Source of the DNA: Pseudooceanicola nanhaiensis DSM 18065
GTDB taxonomy: Bacteria > Pseudomonadota > Alphaproteobacteria > Rhodobacterales > Rhodobacteraceae
Assembly: GCF_000688295.1 (NCBI RefSeq)
Contig: NZ_JHZF01000001.1
Span: forward strand, 1-64,000
Reading direction: 5' to 3'
Length of the DNA stretch: 64,000 nt
The notes beneath the pieces were generated by a model, which worked only from the letters and a program-made list of their open reading frames with translations, did no database searches and was not told the DNA's origin. Position 1 is the first letter of the stretch. Each line of letters begins with the position of its first letter. The translations under genes were made by a program, and so were the position numbers. Positions 41,634-50,778 of this stretch are shown here, piece by piece.

Positions 41634-42443
41634 CTACGGGCCCGCGCAGGGTGTCGTGGTCGCGGCCAGCTCGGCCTCGATCGTGTCGACGCCGTAGCAG
41701 GAGACCGACTCCGGCTCCAGGAGGATCACCGCGTAGTTCGGCCGGCCGACGATCCAGTCCGGCGCCGGGTTGCCGAAGTCCTGCCGGAACTGGTGCGCCG
41801 GTCCGCGCCCGGCGGTGTAGCCGATCCCGCCGGCGAGGGTGCCGGTCAGCGGGATGTGGATATGGCCGAAGAAGATGTGCCGGATCCCGCCCGGATGCGC
41901 GCGCAGGATCTCCATCAGGGCCTGGCGGTCGGTCAGGCCGATATTGTCGAAATGCGCCATCACGTGATCGACCGGCGGGTGGTGCAGGAAGACCGTCACC
42001 GGGCTGTCCGCCGCGGCCGCGAGGGTCCGGCGCAGCCAGTCGCGCCGCGTTTCGCAAAACCGTCCGCCGTTCAGGCCCGTCTGGTTGGTGTCGAGGAAGA
42101 GCAGCCGGTCATCCGTTCCCGGGATCTCCATCAGCGACTGGACGAAGCCTCCATCGTCGCGGGGCTCGTCGGGGAAGGCCGCGCAGAAGGACTCGCGGTT
42201 GTCGTGGTTGCCGAGCAGCAGCCGCACCGGGAAGGGCAGGTCGCCCAGCATCCGCTTCAGCCGCGCGTAGGAGGCCGCATCGCCCCGGTCGGTCAGGTCG
42301 CCGGTGAGGACCATGAGGTCCGCATCCGCGTGGTGCCCGCGGGCGTGGGAGAGCACCGCCTCCAGCCGTTCGGCGGGGTCGAGCGCGTGGAGCGTCTCGC
42401 CCTCGGGGACGATGTGGGTGTCGGTGACGTGCAGGATCTTCAT
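41634..42443 (-). CDS. Calcineurin-like phosphodiesterase, GpdQ/CpdA type
   Basis: A 269-residue binuclear metallophosphoesterase. The metal motifs are DTHIVP, GDLTDRGD, GNHDNR, HHPPVDHV and GHIHIPL. The order and spacing match GpdQ and CpdA, which cleave glycerophosphodiesters or cyclic nucleotides. Divergence from a Ugp-like transporter across a PhoB-box-like region favours a phosphorus-scavenging role. It converges on the FecE-like ATPase with 2 bases between. ATG 42443 is taken as start; the frame is open to 42542. Confidence 0.82.
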   Translation of the reverse strand: MKILHVTDTHIVPEGETLHALDPAERLEAVLSHARGHHADADLMVLTGDLTDRGDAASYARLKRMLGDLPFPVRLLLGNHDNRESFCAAFPDEPRDDGGFVQSLMEIPGTDDRLLFLDTNQTGLNGGRFCETRRDWLRRTLAAAADSPVTVFLHHPPVDHVMAHFDNIGLTDRQALMEILRAHPGGIRHIFFGHIHIPLTGTLAGGIGYTAGRGPAHQFRQDFGNPAPDWIVGRPNYAVILLEPESVSCYGVDTIEAELAATTTPCAGP

Positions 42444-42486
42444 GCCGGGCCTTCCTTCTAGCTGCGCGCGGTCCTGCCCTCTCGAC

Positions 42487-42504
42487 ATGACGGCTGCATG
42501 ACGG
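42487..42504 (-). promoter_or_regulatory. Candidate PhoB box for the phosphodiesterase
   Basis: On the minus strand CCGTCAT-GCAG-CCGTCAT is a direct repeat of 7-mers with 4-base spacing, the exact geometry of the PhoB box (CTGTCAT-N4-CTGTCAT), with each 7-mer matching 6 of 7. It lies 43 bases before the phosphodiesterase start. Confidence 0.6.
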
Positions 42505-42554
42505 CCGGGGCCGGGGTGGGCAAAAAACGGCACCGTGGGCAAATCTTCACGCAG

Positions 42555-42594
42555 GTATCACGCAGCTGTCGTCGGAGTGTCGGCAAATCGTCAT
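42555..42594 (+). promoter_or_regulatory. Candidate PhoB-box array for the Ugp-like operon
   Basis: Half-sites CTGTCGT (42566), GTGTCGG (42577) and TCGTCAT (42588) recur every 11 bases, with a weaker GTATCAC at 42555. This is the phasing of tandem PhoB half-sites. It lies 87-127 bases before the binding-protein start. Confidence 0.55.
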
Positions 42595-42681
42595 GTCCCG
42601 GGGGCTACCCCTCGCGCCAACCGCCGCGGCGCCATCCGGCGTCCCGGACGCGGCGGCACCGACACCACGAGGGGAACTCTC

Positions 42682-43956
42682 ATGTCCATCCGTATTGCGG
42701 CCATCGCGGCCGCCCTTGTTTCCGCAGGCGCCGCGCAGGCGCAGGTCGAGATCACCTGCCTGACCAACGCAGGCCACCTGTCGCGCCAGCACGAGCCGCT
42801 GGCCCAGATGTTCAACGAGATGCAGGACGAGGTCCGCGTCACCTATGCCGCGCCGGCCCAGAACTACGCCGACACGCACCTCAAGCTGTTCCGTGCCTCG
42901 GCCACGAACACGCTGCCCGATTGCGCCTTCGAGGCCTACAACCAGCTGCCCTCGCTCGCCCGGGCGCTGGCCGAGCGCGGCCAGATCATCGACCTCGGCC
43001 AGTTCATGGAGACCGAGGGCGGCGACTGGGTCGCCGACAATTACTCCGAGCAGATGCTGAAACTCGGACAGGTGGACGGCACCCAATACGGGATGCCGTT
43101 CAACGCTTCGGTGATCCAGTGGTATGTCAACGCGGACCTGCTGGAACAGGCCGGCACCTCGGTCGAGGACTTCCCGACCGACTGGGACGGCGTTCTGGCG
43201 CTGGCCGCGAAGATCGACGCGCTCGGCGACGACATCGAGGGGATCTCCTACGCGGTCGACCAATGGGGCGACGACTGGCCCTTCCAGGTGCTGATCGAGC
43301 AGCAGGGCGGCGCGATGCTGAACGATGCGGGCGACGCGGTGGCCTTCGACGAGGATGATCGCGGCCTGAAGGCGATGGAGATCGCCCGCCGCATCGTCGA
43401 AGAGGGCGGCTACGACCCGGCCACCGACCTCGAGACGCAGACCACCGCCTTCACCGAGGGCAAGCTCGGGATCTACGCCAACTCGCCCGCCTCGGCCAAG
43501 CTGCTGCAGGAACGCGTCGGCGGGGCATTCGACCTCCGCTCGGTGAAGTTCACCGTCTGGGACGATGCCAACGGCACCCTGCCGACCGGCGGCAACGCCG
43601 CGATCATGCTGACGCAGGACGAGGCCAAGCAGAAGGCCGTCTGGGAATACTTCAAGTTCCTGACCGGTCCGAAGGGCCAGGAGATCACCGCGAAGAACAC
43701 CGGCTACCTGCCCACCAACAAGGCCGCGCTCAAGGATGAATACCTCGGCGCCTATTATGCCGAGAACCCGTATTTCGCGACGCCCTCCAGCCAGTACGAC
43801 CGGGCGGGCGCCTGGTACGGCTACCCCGGCACCCAGTCCGAGAAGATCTGGCGCGAGCAGCGCAGCATCATCCGCGCGGTCATGCTGGGCGAGACCACGC
43901 CCGAGGATGGCGCGGCGCAGCTGAAGACGGCCGCCGAAGACCTGATGACGCGCTGA
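42682..43956 (+). CDS. ABC transporter substrate-binding protein, UgpB-like (family 1)
   Basis: A 424-residue periplasmic protein with a signal peptide (MSIRIAAIAAALVSAGAAQA) and family 1 sugar/glycerol-phosphate binding features, including YGMPFNASVIQWYVNADLLE and a GWYGYPGTQ-like C-terminal region (GAWYGYPGTQSEKIW). UgpB proteins bind glycerol 3-phosphate or glycerophosphodiesters. The divergent phosphodiesterase and the PhoB-box-like repeats support that, but a sugar ligand is not excluded. Confidence 0.85.
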   Translation: MSIRIAAIAAALVSAGAAQAQVEITCLTNAGHLSRQHEPLAQMFNEMQDEVRVTYAAPAQNYADTHLKLFRASATNTLPDCAFEAYNQLPSLARALAERGQIIDLGQFMETEGGDWVADNYSEQMLKLGQVDGTQYGMPFNASVIQWYVNADLLEQAGTSVEDFPTDWDGVLALAAKIDALGDDIEGISYAVDQWGDDWPFQVLIEQQGGAMLNDAGDAVAFDEDDRGLKAMEIARRIVEEGGYDPATDLETQTTAFTEGKLGIYANSPASAKLLQERVGGAFDLRSVKFTVWDDANGTLPTGGNAAIMLTQDEAKQKAVWEYFKFLTGPKGQEITAKNTGYLPTNKAALKDEYLGAYYAENPYFATPSSQYDRAGAWYGYPGTQSEKIWREQRSIIRAVMLGETTPEDGAAQLKTAAEDLMTR

Positions 43957-43986
43957 GCCCCCGGCGCAGAGACCATCGCCGGGGGC
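43957..43986 (+). other. Intercistronic stem-loop after the UgpB-like gene
   Basis: GCCCCCGGCG / CGCCGGGGGC, a perfect 10-bp stem with a 10-base loop, immediately after the stop. It separates the binding-protein gene from the ATPase gene. Confidence 0.6.
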
Positions 43987-44030
43987 CCGCGCGGCCCCCG
44001 GCATTTCCCCAAGAGACGAACGGAACACCC

Positions 44031-45221
44031 ATGGCCCGGCTCACGCTGACCGACATCCGGAAATCCTATGGCGGCACCGAGGTGCTGCGCGGCATCGACC
44101 TGACCGTCGCGGATGGCGAATTCCTGTCGCTGGTCGGCGCCTCGGGCTGCGGCAAGTCCACCCTGCTGCGCATCATCTCGGGGCTCGAGAGCCCGGATGC
44201 GGGGAAGATCGCGCTCGACGGGCGCGACGTGGGCAGCGCGACGCCCAAGGAACGCGGCGTGGCGATGGTGTTCCAGGATTACGCCCTCTATCCCCACATG
44301 AGCGTGGCGCAGAACATGGCGATGCCGCTCATCATGGCGCGCCTGCCGATGTATGCCCGGCTGCCCGGCGCGCGCTGGCTGACGCCGAACCACCGCGGCA
44401 CCCGCAGCGGGGTCGCGGCGCAGGTGGAGCGGGTGGCCAGGCAGCTCCGCATCGACCATCTTCTCGACCGCCGGCCCGCGCAGCTCTCCGGCGGGCAGCG
44501 CCAGCGGGTGGCGCTTGGCCGGGCGCTGGTGCGCGATCCCTCGCTCTTCCTGATGGACGAGCCGCTGTCGAACCTCGACGCGAAGCTGCGGGTCGAGGTC
44601 CGGCGCGAGATCGTCGAGCTGCACCGCGCCTCCGGCCTGACCTTCGTCTACGTGACCCACGACCAGACCGAGGCGATGACGATGTCGGACCGGGTCGCGT
44701 TGCTGCGCGACGGCCGTCTTCTTCAGGTGGCAGCGCCCGGCACGCTCTATGCCGATCCGGCCAGCGTCGAGGTCGCGCGCTTCGTCGGCACGCCCGAGAT
44801 CAGCCTGCTGCCCGCCGTCGCGGAGCCCGGCGGGTTGCGCATCGGCACCGTGCTGGCGCCCTGCGCCCATGGCCTGACCTCCGGCCGCGACGTGATCGTC
44901 GGCTTGCGGCCCGAGGCGCTGGCCCCCGTCGGCATGCCTGCGCTGCAATCGCCCGGGGGCCGCGGGCCCCGCCTTCGGCTGGAGCTCGCCGTCGAGGCGG
45001 TGGAGGATCTGGGCGCGGAGGTGGTGATCCACGCCCGCCTGCGCGACTTCCCCGATCTCGCCGTCCGGATGCGCAGCCAGAAGACGCTGGAGCGCACCGG
45101 CCCCGTGCCTCTGCCGGACCATCTCACCGCCGAGGCCCCGCTCTCCGCGCTGCTGATGTTCGACGCGGAGGGACAGCGCCTGCGCGATCCCGCCCCGGTG
45201 CAGATGGCGGGTGCGCAATGA
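44031..45221 (+). CDS. ABC transporter ATPase, UgpC/MalK-like
   Basis: A 396-residue ATPase. Walker A is GASGCGKST, signature LSGGQRQR, Walker B LFLMDEPLSNLD, with a regulatory C-terminal domain. Between Q-loop and signature (residues about 105-132) it has an insertion of roughly 27 residues (ARLPMYARLPGARW onward) absent from the usual MalK/UgpC. It overlaps the next permease gene in an ATGA. Confidence 0.88.
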   Translation: MARLTLTDIRKSYGGTEVLRGIDLTVADGEFLSLVGASGCGKSTLLRIISGLESPDAGKIALDGRDVGSATPKERGVAMVFQDYALYPHMSVAQNMAMPLIMARLPMYARLPGARWLTPNHRGTRSGVAAQVERVARQLRIDHLLDRRPAQLSGGQRQRVALGRALVRDPSLFLMDEPLSNLDAKLRVEVRREIVELHRASGLTFVYVTHDQTEAMTMSDRVALLRDGRLLQVAAPGTLYADPASVEVARFVGTPEISLLPAVAEPGGLRIGTVLAPCAHGLTSGRDVIVGLRPEALAPVGMPALQSPGGRGPRLRLELAVEAVEDLGAEVVIHARLRDFPDLAVRMRSQKTLERTGPVPLPDHLTAEAPLSALLMFDAEGQRLRDPAPVQMAGAQ

Positions 45222-46111
45222 TCGGCGGCGCGGAGCGGCTGGCGCGGCGCCAGAGACGGCTGGCCTTCGCGCTGGTCGCGCCGGCCGTGCTGCTGATACT
45301 CGTGATCTACGTGATCCCGATGGTGCTCGTGGTGCTGACCTCGTTCACCGACTATTCGCTCGTCAGCAACGGCTTCGACTGGATCGGGCTCGAGAACTAC
45401 CGGCACATGGCGGAGGACGAGCAGTTCGGCAACGCGCTCCGCAACACGCTGGTCTACGCGCTCGTGTTCCTGCCGGGCGCCTTCTTCGTCCCGCTGTTCC
45501 TCGCCATCGCGATCCAGTCGCAGAAGCGCTTCCGCTCGGTCTTCGAGATCGTCTACTTCCTGCCCGTCACCTCGACCCTGACCGCCATGGCGCTGGTCTG
45601 GTCGGCGCTGATGGACAGCCGCCAGGGGATCCTCAACAACGTGCTGACCTCGGCCGGGCTGCCCGCGATCAACTTCCTCGGCAGTCCCGACGTGGTGCTC
45701 TATTCGCTGGCGGGCATCACGCTGTGGTCCATCATCGGGTTCAACATGGTGCTGTTCCTCGCCGGGCTGACCGCGATCCCGTCGAGCCTCTACGACGCCG
45801 CCGAGATCGACGGCGCGAGCCATCCCGTCGACCGCTTCTTCAAGGTGACATGGCCGATGCTCGCGCCGACCTCGGTCTTCGTGGCGGTCACCTCCTCGAT
45901 CACCGCGTTCAAGCTCTTCGACGTCGTGGCGATCCTCACCCAGGGCAAGCCCGCCCACGCCTCGGAGGTCTTCCTCTACCTCACCTTCCTCGAGGGGTTC
46001 GAGTACTTCAACATGGGCTATTCCGCCGCGCTGTCGGTGGTCTTCCTCGGGGTGATCTTCCTCTTCGCGCTGGTCCAGACCCTGCTGGCCGACCGCACCA
46101 CGCATCACTGA
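45218..46111 (+). CDS. ABC transporter permease, UgpA/MalF-like
   Basis: A 297-residue inner-membrane subunit with six helices and the EAA loop (LYDAAEIDGASHPVDRFFKV). ATG 45218 overlaps the ATPase stop. It pairs with the permease at 46120. Confidence 0.9.
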   Translation: MIGGAERLARRQRRLAFALVAPAVLLILVIYVIPMVLVVLTSFTDYSLVSNGFDWIGLENYRHMAEDEQFGNALRNTLVYALVFLPGAFFVPLFLAIAIQSQKRFRSVFEIVYFLPVTSTLTAMALVWSALMDSRQGILNNVLTSAGLPAINFLGSPDVVLYSLAGITLWSIIGFNMVLFLAGLTAIPSSLYDAAEIDGASHPVDRFFKVTWPMLAPTSVFVAVTSSITAFKLFDVVAILTQGKPAHASEVFLYLTFLEGFEYFNMGYSAALSVVFLGVIFLFALVQTLLADRTTHH

Positions 46112-46119
46112 GGCCGCCG

Positions 46120-46986
46120 ATGACCGACATGACCGCAATCGCCCCCGCCCGGATCCGGCTGGCCAGGATCAGCCCCGGCCGCGTCCTGGGCTTCGTCATC
46201 CTCGCGCTCGGCGCCTGGGTGGTGGTGTTCCCCTACATCTGGATGATCTCGTCGAGCCTCAAGCCCACGGACGAGGTCTATGACGCCGATTTCACCATCT
46301 GGCCCAGGACCTTCGCGGGCGTGCAGAACTATTGGGACGTGCTGGTCGGCCAGCCCTATCCGACGTTCCTGCTGAACAGCCTGATCGTCTGCGGCGGCAT
46401 CCTCGCCGCCCAGCTCGTCACCGCGATCCCCGCCGCCTACGCGCTGGCCAAGCTGCGTTTCCGGGGTCAGACGATCCTGCTTGGCACGGTGGTGGCCTGC
46501 CTGACGATCCCGATCAACGTGACCTCGATCCCGCTCTACCTGGGCGTGGTGAAGGCGGGGCTGCTCGACACCTACCTGTCGATGATGCTGCCCTTCCTCG
46601 TCTCGGTCTTCGCCATCTTCCTGTTCCGGCAGTTCTTCCGCGCCTACCCGGATTCGATCATCCAGGCGGCCCGGGTCGACGGCTTCTCCGAGATCGAGAT
46701 CGTCCTGCGCCTGATCGTTCCGGCGGCGGTCCCGGCGGTGGCGGCCTTCTCGGTCTTCTCCTTCGTCGCGCATTGGAACGACCTCTACTGGCCGCTGATC
46801 GTGGTCCAGAGCCAGGAGAAGATGACCGCCTCGCTCTCGATGATGCAGTACCGCTCCGAGTTCGACATCAACTACGGCCGCACCTTCGCCGCCGCGACCG
46901 TGGTCACGATCCCGATGCTCATCGTCTTCCTCTTCGCGCGCCGGGCCTTCATCCGCGGCATCACCATGAGCGGGGTGAAGGGGTAG
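46120..46986 (+). CDS. ABC transporter permease, UgpE/MalG-like
   Basis: A 288-residue inner-membrane subunit with six helices, the PYIWMISSSLKP N-terminal motif and the EAA loop (IIQAARVDGFSEIEIVLRLI). It starts 8 bases after the UgpA-like stop and is the last gene of the operon, converging on a TRAP large subunit. Confidence 0.9.
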   Translation: MTDMTAIAPARIRLARISPGRVLGFVILALGAWVVVFPYIWMISSSLKPTDEVYDADFTIWPRTFAGVQNYWDVLVGQPYPTFLLNSLIVCGGILAAQLVTAIPAAYALAKLRFRGQTILLGTVVACLTIPINVTSIPLYLGVVKAGLLDTYLSMMLPFLVSVFAIFLFRQFFRAYPDSIIQAARVDGFSEIEIVLRLIVPAAVPAVAAFSVFSFVAHWNDLYWPLIVVQSQEKMTASLSMMQYRSEFDINYGRTFAAATVVTIPMLIVFLFARRAFIRGITMSGVKG

Positions 46987-47001
46987 GGGACGCTTGTCCG
47001 G

Positions 47002-48297
47002 TCACCGCATCGTCGTGGGCAGCCAGAGCACGATCCACGGGACCGCCACCAGCAGGACCAGCCGCAGCACGTCGGCGATCACGAAGGGCAACACGCCCCG
47101 GAAGATCGTCGTGATCGGGATCGTCCGGGCGATGGAGTTGATGACGAAGACGTTCATGCCCACCGGGGGCGTGATGAGCCCCAGCTCCACCGTCATGACG
47201 ATGATCACGCCGAACCAGATCGGATCGAAGCCGAGCTGGGTGATGACCGGGAAGACGATCGGGACGAGCAGGATGATCATCGCCATCGCGTCGAGGATGC
47301 AGCCCATCAGGACGAAGAAGACGAGGATCAGCGCCAGCGTGCCGTAGGCGCCGAGGTCGAGCGCCACCAGCCAGGCGGTGATCTTCTGCGGCGACTGGGT
47401 GACGGCGAGGAAATAGCCGAAGAGGATCGCCCCGATCAGGATCGTGTAGATCGCGACCGAGGTCCGGAGCGCCTCGACCAGCGCGTCGAGCAGGCCGCGG
47501 GGCGTCAGCCGTCCGCGGGCGAAGCCGATGGCGGCGGTGAGGAAGGATCCGACGGCGGCGGCCTCCGTCGCGGTGGCGAAGCCGAAGTAGATCGAGCCGA
47601 TGATGGCGAGGAAGAGCAGCATCACCGCCCAGATCCCCCGCAGCGAGATCAGCGCCTCGCGCAGGACGAAGCGGTCGCCCGCGGGCAGGCGGCGGCCATG
47701 GGCGATCCGGACCGTGCCCATGTACATCAGCACCGCCAGCAGGCCGGGGACCATGCCCGCGATGAAGAGCTTGCCGATGTCCTGTTCGGTGATGAAGCCG
47801 TAGACGGCGAGCACGACGGAGGGCGGGATCAGGATGCCCAGCGTCCCGCCCGCCGCCACCACGCCGGTCGAGACCTCGTCGGGATAGCCCGCGCGCTTCA
47901 TCTCGGGCAGGGCGATCTTCGTCATCGTGGCCGCCGTCGCGACCGAGGAGCCGCAGATCGCGGCGAAGCCCGCGCAGGCGCCGATGGTGGAAATCGCCAT
48001 GCCCCCGCGCAGGTGGCCGAACCACTTGCGCCCGGCCTGGAACAGCTCGCGCGACATGCCCGAGTTGGTGGCGAGCACCCCCATCAGGATGAAGAAGGGG
48101 ATCAGCGAGAGGTTGAAGTCGGTGATCGTGCGGATCGGCGATTGCGCCAGCAGGTTCAGCGCCGGCTTCAGCCCGGCGACGCCCGCAAAGCCGAAGACGC
48201 CGACAAGGCCCATGGCGATGCCGACGGGCACCCGCAGGATCATCATCGCGAAGAGCGCCGCGAAGCCGAGGGGCGCGAGCAGGTCGATCGGGATCAT
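47002..48297 (-). CDS. TRAP transporter large membrane subunit (DctM)
   Basis: A 431-residue protein with about twelve helices, the DctM motifs (LRVPVGIAMGLVGVFGFAG; CGSSVATAATMTKIALPEMK) and a GILIPPSVVLAVYG re-entrant region. It lies 7 bases after the DctQ gene and closes the unit ligase, hydratase, DctP, DctQ, DctM. It is the sodium-driven translocation subunit. Confidence 0.9.
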   Translation of the reverse strand: MIPIDLLAPLGFAALFAMMILRVPVGIAMGLVGVFGFAGVAGLKPALNLLAQSPIRTITDFNLSLIPFFILMGVLATNSGMSRELFQAGRKWFGHLRGGMAISTIGACAGFAAICGSSVATAATMTKIALPEMKRAGYPDEVSTGVVAAGGTLGILIPPSVVLAVYGFITEQDIGKLFIAGMVPGLLAVLMYMGTVRIAHGRRLPAGDRFVLREALISLRGIWAVMLLFLAIIGSIYFGFATATEAAAVGSFLTAAIGFARGRLTPRGLLDALVEALRTSVAIYTILIGAILFGYFLAVTQSPQKITAWLVALDLGAYGTLALILVFFVLMGCILDAMAMIILLVPIVFPVITQLGFDPIWFGVIIVMTVELGLITPPVGMNVFVINSIARTIPITTIFRGVLPFVIADVLRLVLLVAVPWIVLWLPTTMR

Positions 48298-48304
48298 GCC
48301 TGCC

Positions 48305-48823
48305 TCACTCCGGCGTCTCGGCGGGGTCGAACTGGTCGAGCGTGCCGCGCCCGGTGACGACGAGGATCAGCCGGGCGAGGATCGCGGGGATCGAGACGAG
48401 GAACCCCGCCCAGATCAGCGCCATGAAGGGCCATGCGGGCAGGCGGAGGTCCATCGTCGCCTCGCCGCTCAGCCCCGCGCTGCGGACCCGGGCGAGCATC
48501 ATCCAGACGAGCAGGACGGTGAAGAAGAGGAGCACGCTCCAGGCGAAGGCGTCGATCCGGCGGCGGGCGCGCTCGGGCAGCACCTCGGCCACGATGTCGA
48601 CCTTGATGTGCGAGCCGCGGTAGCCGACCGAGGCGAAGCCCCAGGCGATGGCCGCGGCCAGCAGAAGGCGCGAGAGGTCGAAGGCGTCGGGCAGCGGGAA
48701 GGCGAAGAGGTATCGCCCCGCCGCCGAGGCCACCACCAGCACCGTCACCACGCCCATGAGCACGCCCGCCACCTTCTCGATGGCGCGCGCGAGGCGGTCG
48801 AGCGCCCGTTGCAGTTTCAGCAT
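48305..48823 (-). CDS. TRAP transporter small membrane subunit (DctQ)
   Basis: A 172-residue protein with four predicted helices and the DctQ pattern (SVGYRGSHIKVDIVAEVLPE). GGAGGGGAG precedes ATG 48823. It bridges DctP docking and the DctM subunit. Confidence 0.87.
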   Translation of the reverse strand: MLKLQRALDRLARAIEKVAGVLMGVVTVLVVASAAGRYLFAFPLPDAFDLSRLLLAAAIAWGFASVGYRGSHIKVDIVAEVLPERARRRIDAFAWSVLLFFTVLLVWMMLARVRSAGLSGEATMDLRLPAWPFMALIWAGFLVSIPAILARLILVVTGRGTLDQFDPAETPE

Positions 48824-48841
48824 GAACTCCCCTCCGGCGAT

Positions 48842-48875
48842 GCGGGGCGCGCGCGCGCGCGGTGCGGCGCGCCCC
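48842..48875 (-). other. Intercistronic stem-loop after the dctP gene
   Basis: GCGGGGCGCGC and GCGCGCCCCGC form a perfect 11-bp stem with a 12-base loop, between the dctP stop (48886) and the dctQ start (48823). Confidence 0.6.
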
Positions 48876-48885
48876 GCCTCCTGTC

Positions 48886-49905
48886 TCAGAACTTCGCGTC
48901 GTTGGCTTCGAGCGCGTCGACATAGCCCTGGTAATAGCCGTCGGCCCCCTCGCCGACGTCGGACGTCCACTGCTCGAGAAGCGGCGCGGCGGCGTCCCGC
49001 CAGGCCTGCACCTCCTCCTCGGTCGGCGCGTAGAGGGTATGCTCGCCGCTCTCGATCATCTTGTCACGGCCCGAGGCCTCTTCGGCGGCCCAGCCCTCCG
49101 AGAACTTCTGCGACCATTCCGGGGTGCAATGGTCGTCGATCACCTTCTTCAGGTCGTCGGGCAGCCCGTCGTACTTGGCCTTGTTCAGCAGCATCAGCTG
49201 GGCCGAGATGTAGAACGGCATGTCGAGGTGATGCTTCGTCTCGGAATCGATCCCGAAGATGTAGATCGACCCCCAGGGGAAGGTGATCGCATCGGCCGTG
49301 CCGTTGGCGATCGCCTCGCGCGCCTCGGGGGCGGGCACCTGCACCGGCGCGCCGCCCAGCATCGACACGAAACGCGCCATGGTGGCGTGGGCGGGGCGGA
49401 CCGACTTGCCCTGGATGTCGGCGGGCAGCTTCACCTCGGTCTTCGAGTGGATCGTGCCCGGATCATGCGGGTTGGCGAGGCAGAACTTGACGTCCGACAT
49501 CTCCTCCTCCGCGATCGGGGCGTACCATTCGTGCATCGCCTTCGCGCCGCGGGGCGCGTTGTCCATGTGGAAGGGGATCTCGACCAGCGAGTAGATCGGG
49601 AAGCGTCCCGCCTGGTAGCCGGGGTTCACGTAGCCGATGTCGGCGATCCCGTCGCGCGTCATGTCGTAATGGTCGGGCGCCGCGCCGAGCTGCTGTGCCG
49701 GGAAGACCTGGAAGTCGATCCGGCCGTCCGAGGCCGCCTTGATCGCATCCATCCATTCGGTCATTCCCATGGTCTGCACCGGGTGGGTCGGCGGCAGCCA
49801 GTGCGCCAGCCGGAAGGTCACGTCCTGCGCGGCCGCCTGGCCCGCGGACAGCGCGGCGAGCGCGGTGGCGGCGAGTACTCTCTTCAGTCCCTTGGTCTTG
49901 GTCAT
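48886..49905 (-). CDS. TRAP transporter solute-binding protein (DctP)
   Basis: A 339-residue periplasmic protein with a signal peptide ending ALAALSAGQAAAQ and DctP features (VTFRLAHWLPPTHPVQTMGM; FPAQQLGAAPDHYDM). It lies 66 bases downstream of the enoyl-CoA hydratase on the same strand. The ligase beside it suggests that the ligand is a carboxylic acid that is then activated to a CoA thioester. Confidence 0.9.
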   Translation of the reverse strand: MTKTKGLKRVLAATALAALSAGQAAAQDVTFRLAHWLPPTHPVQTMGMTEWMDAIKAASDGRIDFQVFPAQQLGAAPDHYDMTRDGIADIGYVNPGYQAGRFPIYSLVEIPFHMDNAPRGAKAMHEWYAPIAEEEMSDVKFCLANPHDPGTIHSKTEVKLPADIQGKSVRPAHATMARFVSMLGGAPVQVPAPEAREAIANGTADAITFPWGSIYIFGIDSETKHHLDMPFYISAQLMLLNKAKYDGLPDDLKKVIDDHCTPEWSQKFSEGWAAEEASGRDKMIESGEHTLYAPTEEEVQAWRDAAAPLLEQWTSDVGEGADGYYQGYVDALEANDAKF

Positions 49906-49971
49906 TGTCGGTCCTCCCTGTGGTCCGTTGCGGCGGCGCGGGTCTCTCCTCTGCCCGCGACCGCCGGTTTC

Positions 49972-50778
49972 TCAGCGCCCCTCGTAGACGGGGCTGCGCT
50001 TCTCCATGAAGGCGCGCGGTCCTTCCCGCGCGTCCTCCGAGCCGAGGACCTCCGCCCTGGCGGCGTCCTCCAGATCGTATCCCTCGTCGAGCGTCAGCCC
50101 CGAGCTGCCCAGAACCGTCCGCTTGATCGCGCGCACGGCCAGCGGCCCGTTGGCGGCGATCCGGGAGGCAAGGCGCATCGCCTCGGGCATCAGCTCCTCG
50201 GGCGGCAGGATGCGGTTCACCAGCCCCATGCCGGCGGCGCGGTCGGCGGTGATCGTCCCGCCCGCGAGCAGAAGCTCCATAGCCAGCGGCCGCGGCAGCT
50301 CGCGCGGCAGACGCACGAGCGCGCCGGCGAAAGGGATCAGCGCATGGCGCGCTTCCGGCAGGCCGAAGCGCGCGCCGGGCACCGAGAGACGGATGTCGGT
50401 CGCCAGCATCGTCTCGAACCCGCCGGCGAGGCAATGTCCGTTGATCGCCGAGATCACCGGCTTCTCCAGCCGGAACCGGCGGAGCGCGCTGCGGTCCATC
50501 ACCTCGGGCTCTTCCAGGACGCGACGGTCCCACTCCGTCTCGGCCGTGCGCGCCCCGGTGAGAAGCGGCAGCATCGTCGCGAGATCCCCGCCCGAGCAGA
50601 AGGCCCGGTCGCCCGCGCCGGTCAGCACGCAGACGCGGAGCGCATCGTCCCGGTCGAAGGCGGTGAAGGCGTCGGCGAGGCGGCAGGCCATCTCGGGCGA
50701 GATCGCGTTCATCGCCTGCGGACGGTTCATCGTCAGGATCAGGACCGGCCCCTCGGCGCGGCTCAGGAGCGCGCTCAT
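49972..50778 (-). CDS. Enoyl-CoA hydratase/isomerase family protein
   Basis: A 268-residue crotonase-fold enzyme. The oxyanion-hole and catalytic regions are visible (FCSGGDLATMLPLL; GHCLAGGFETMLATDIRLS; FGLPEARHAL), ending in a helical C-terminal domain. It overlaps the CoA-ligase stop in an ATGA. It probably hydrates or hydrolyses the acyl-CoA made by that ligase. Reaction type within the crotonase family is not decidable. Confidence 0.88.
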   Translation of the reverse strand: MSALLSRAEGPVLILTMNRPQAMNAISPEMACRLADAFTAFDRDDALRVCVLTGAGDRAFCSGGDLATMLPLLTGARTAETEWDRRVLEEPEVMDRSALRRFRLEKPVISAINGHCLAGGFETMLATDIRLSVPGARFGLPEARHALIPFAGALVRLPRELPRPLAMELLLAGGTITADRAAGMGLVNRILPPEELMPEAMRLASRIAANGPLAVRAIKRTVLGSSGLTLDEGYDLEDAARAEVLGSEDAREGPRAFMEKRSPVYEGR

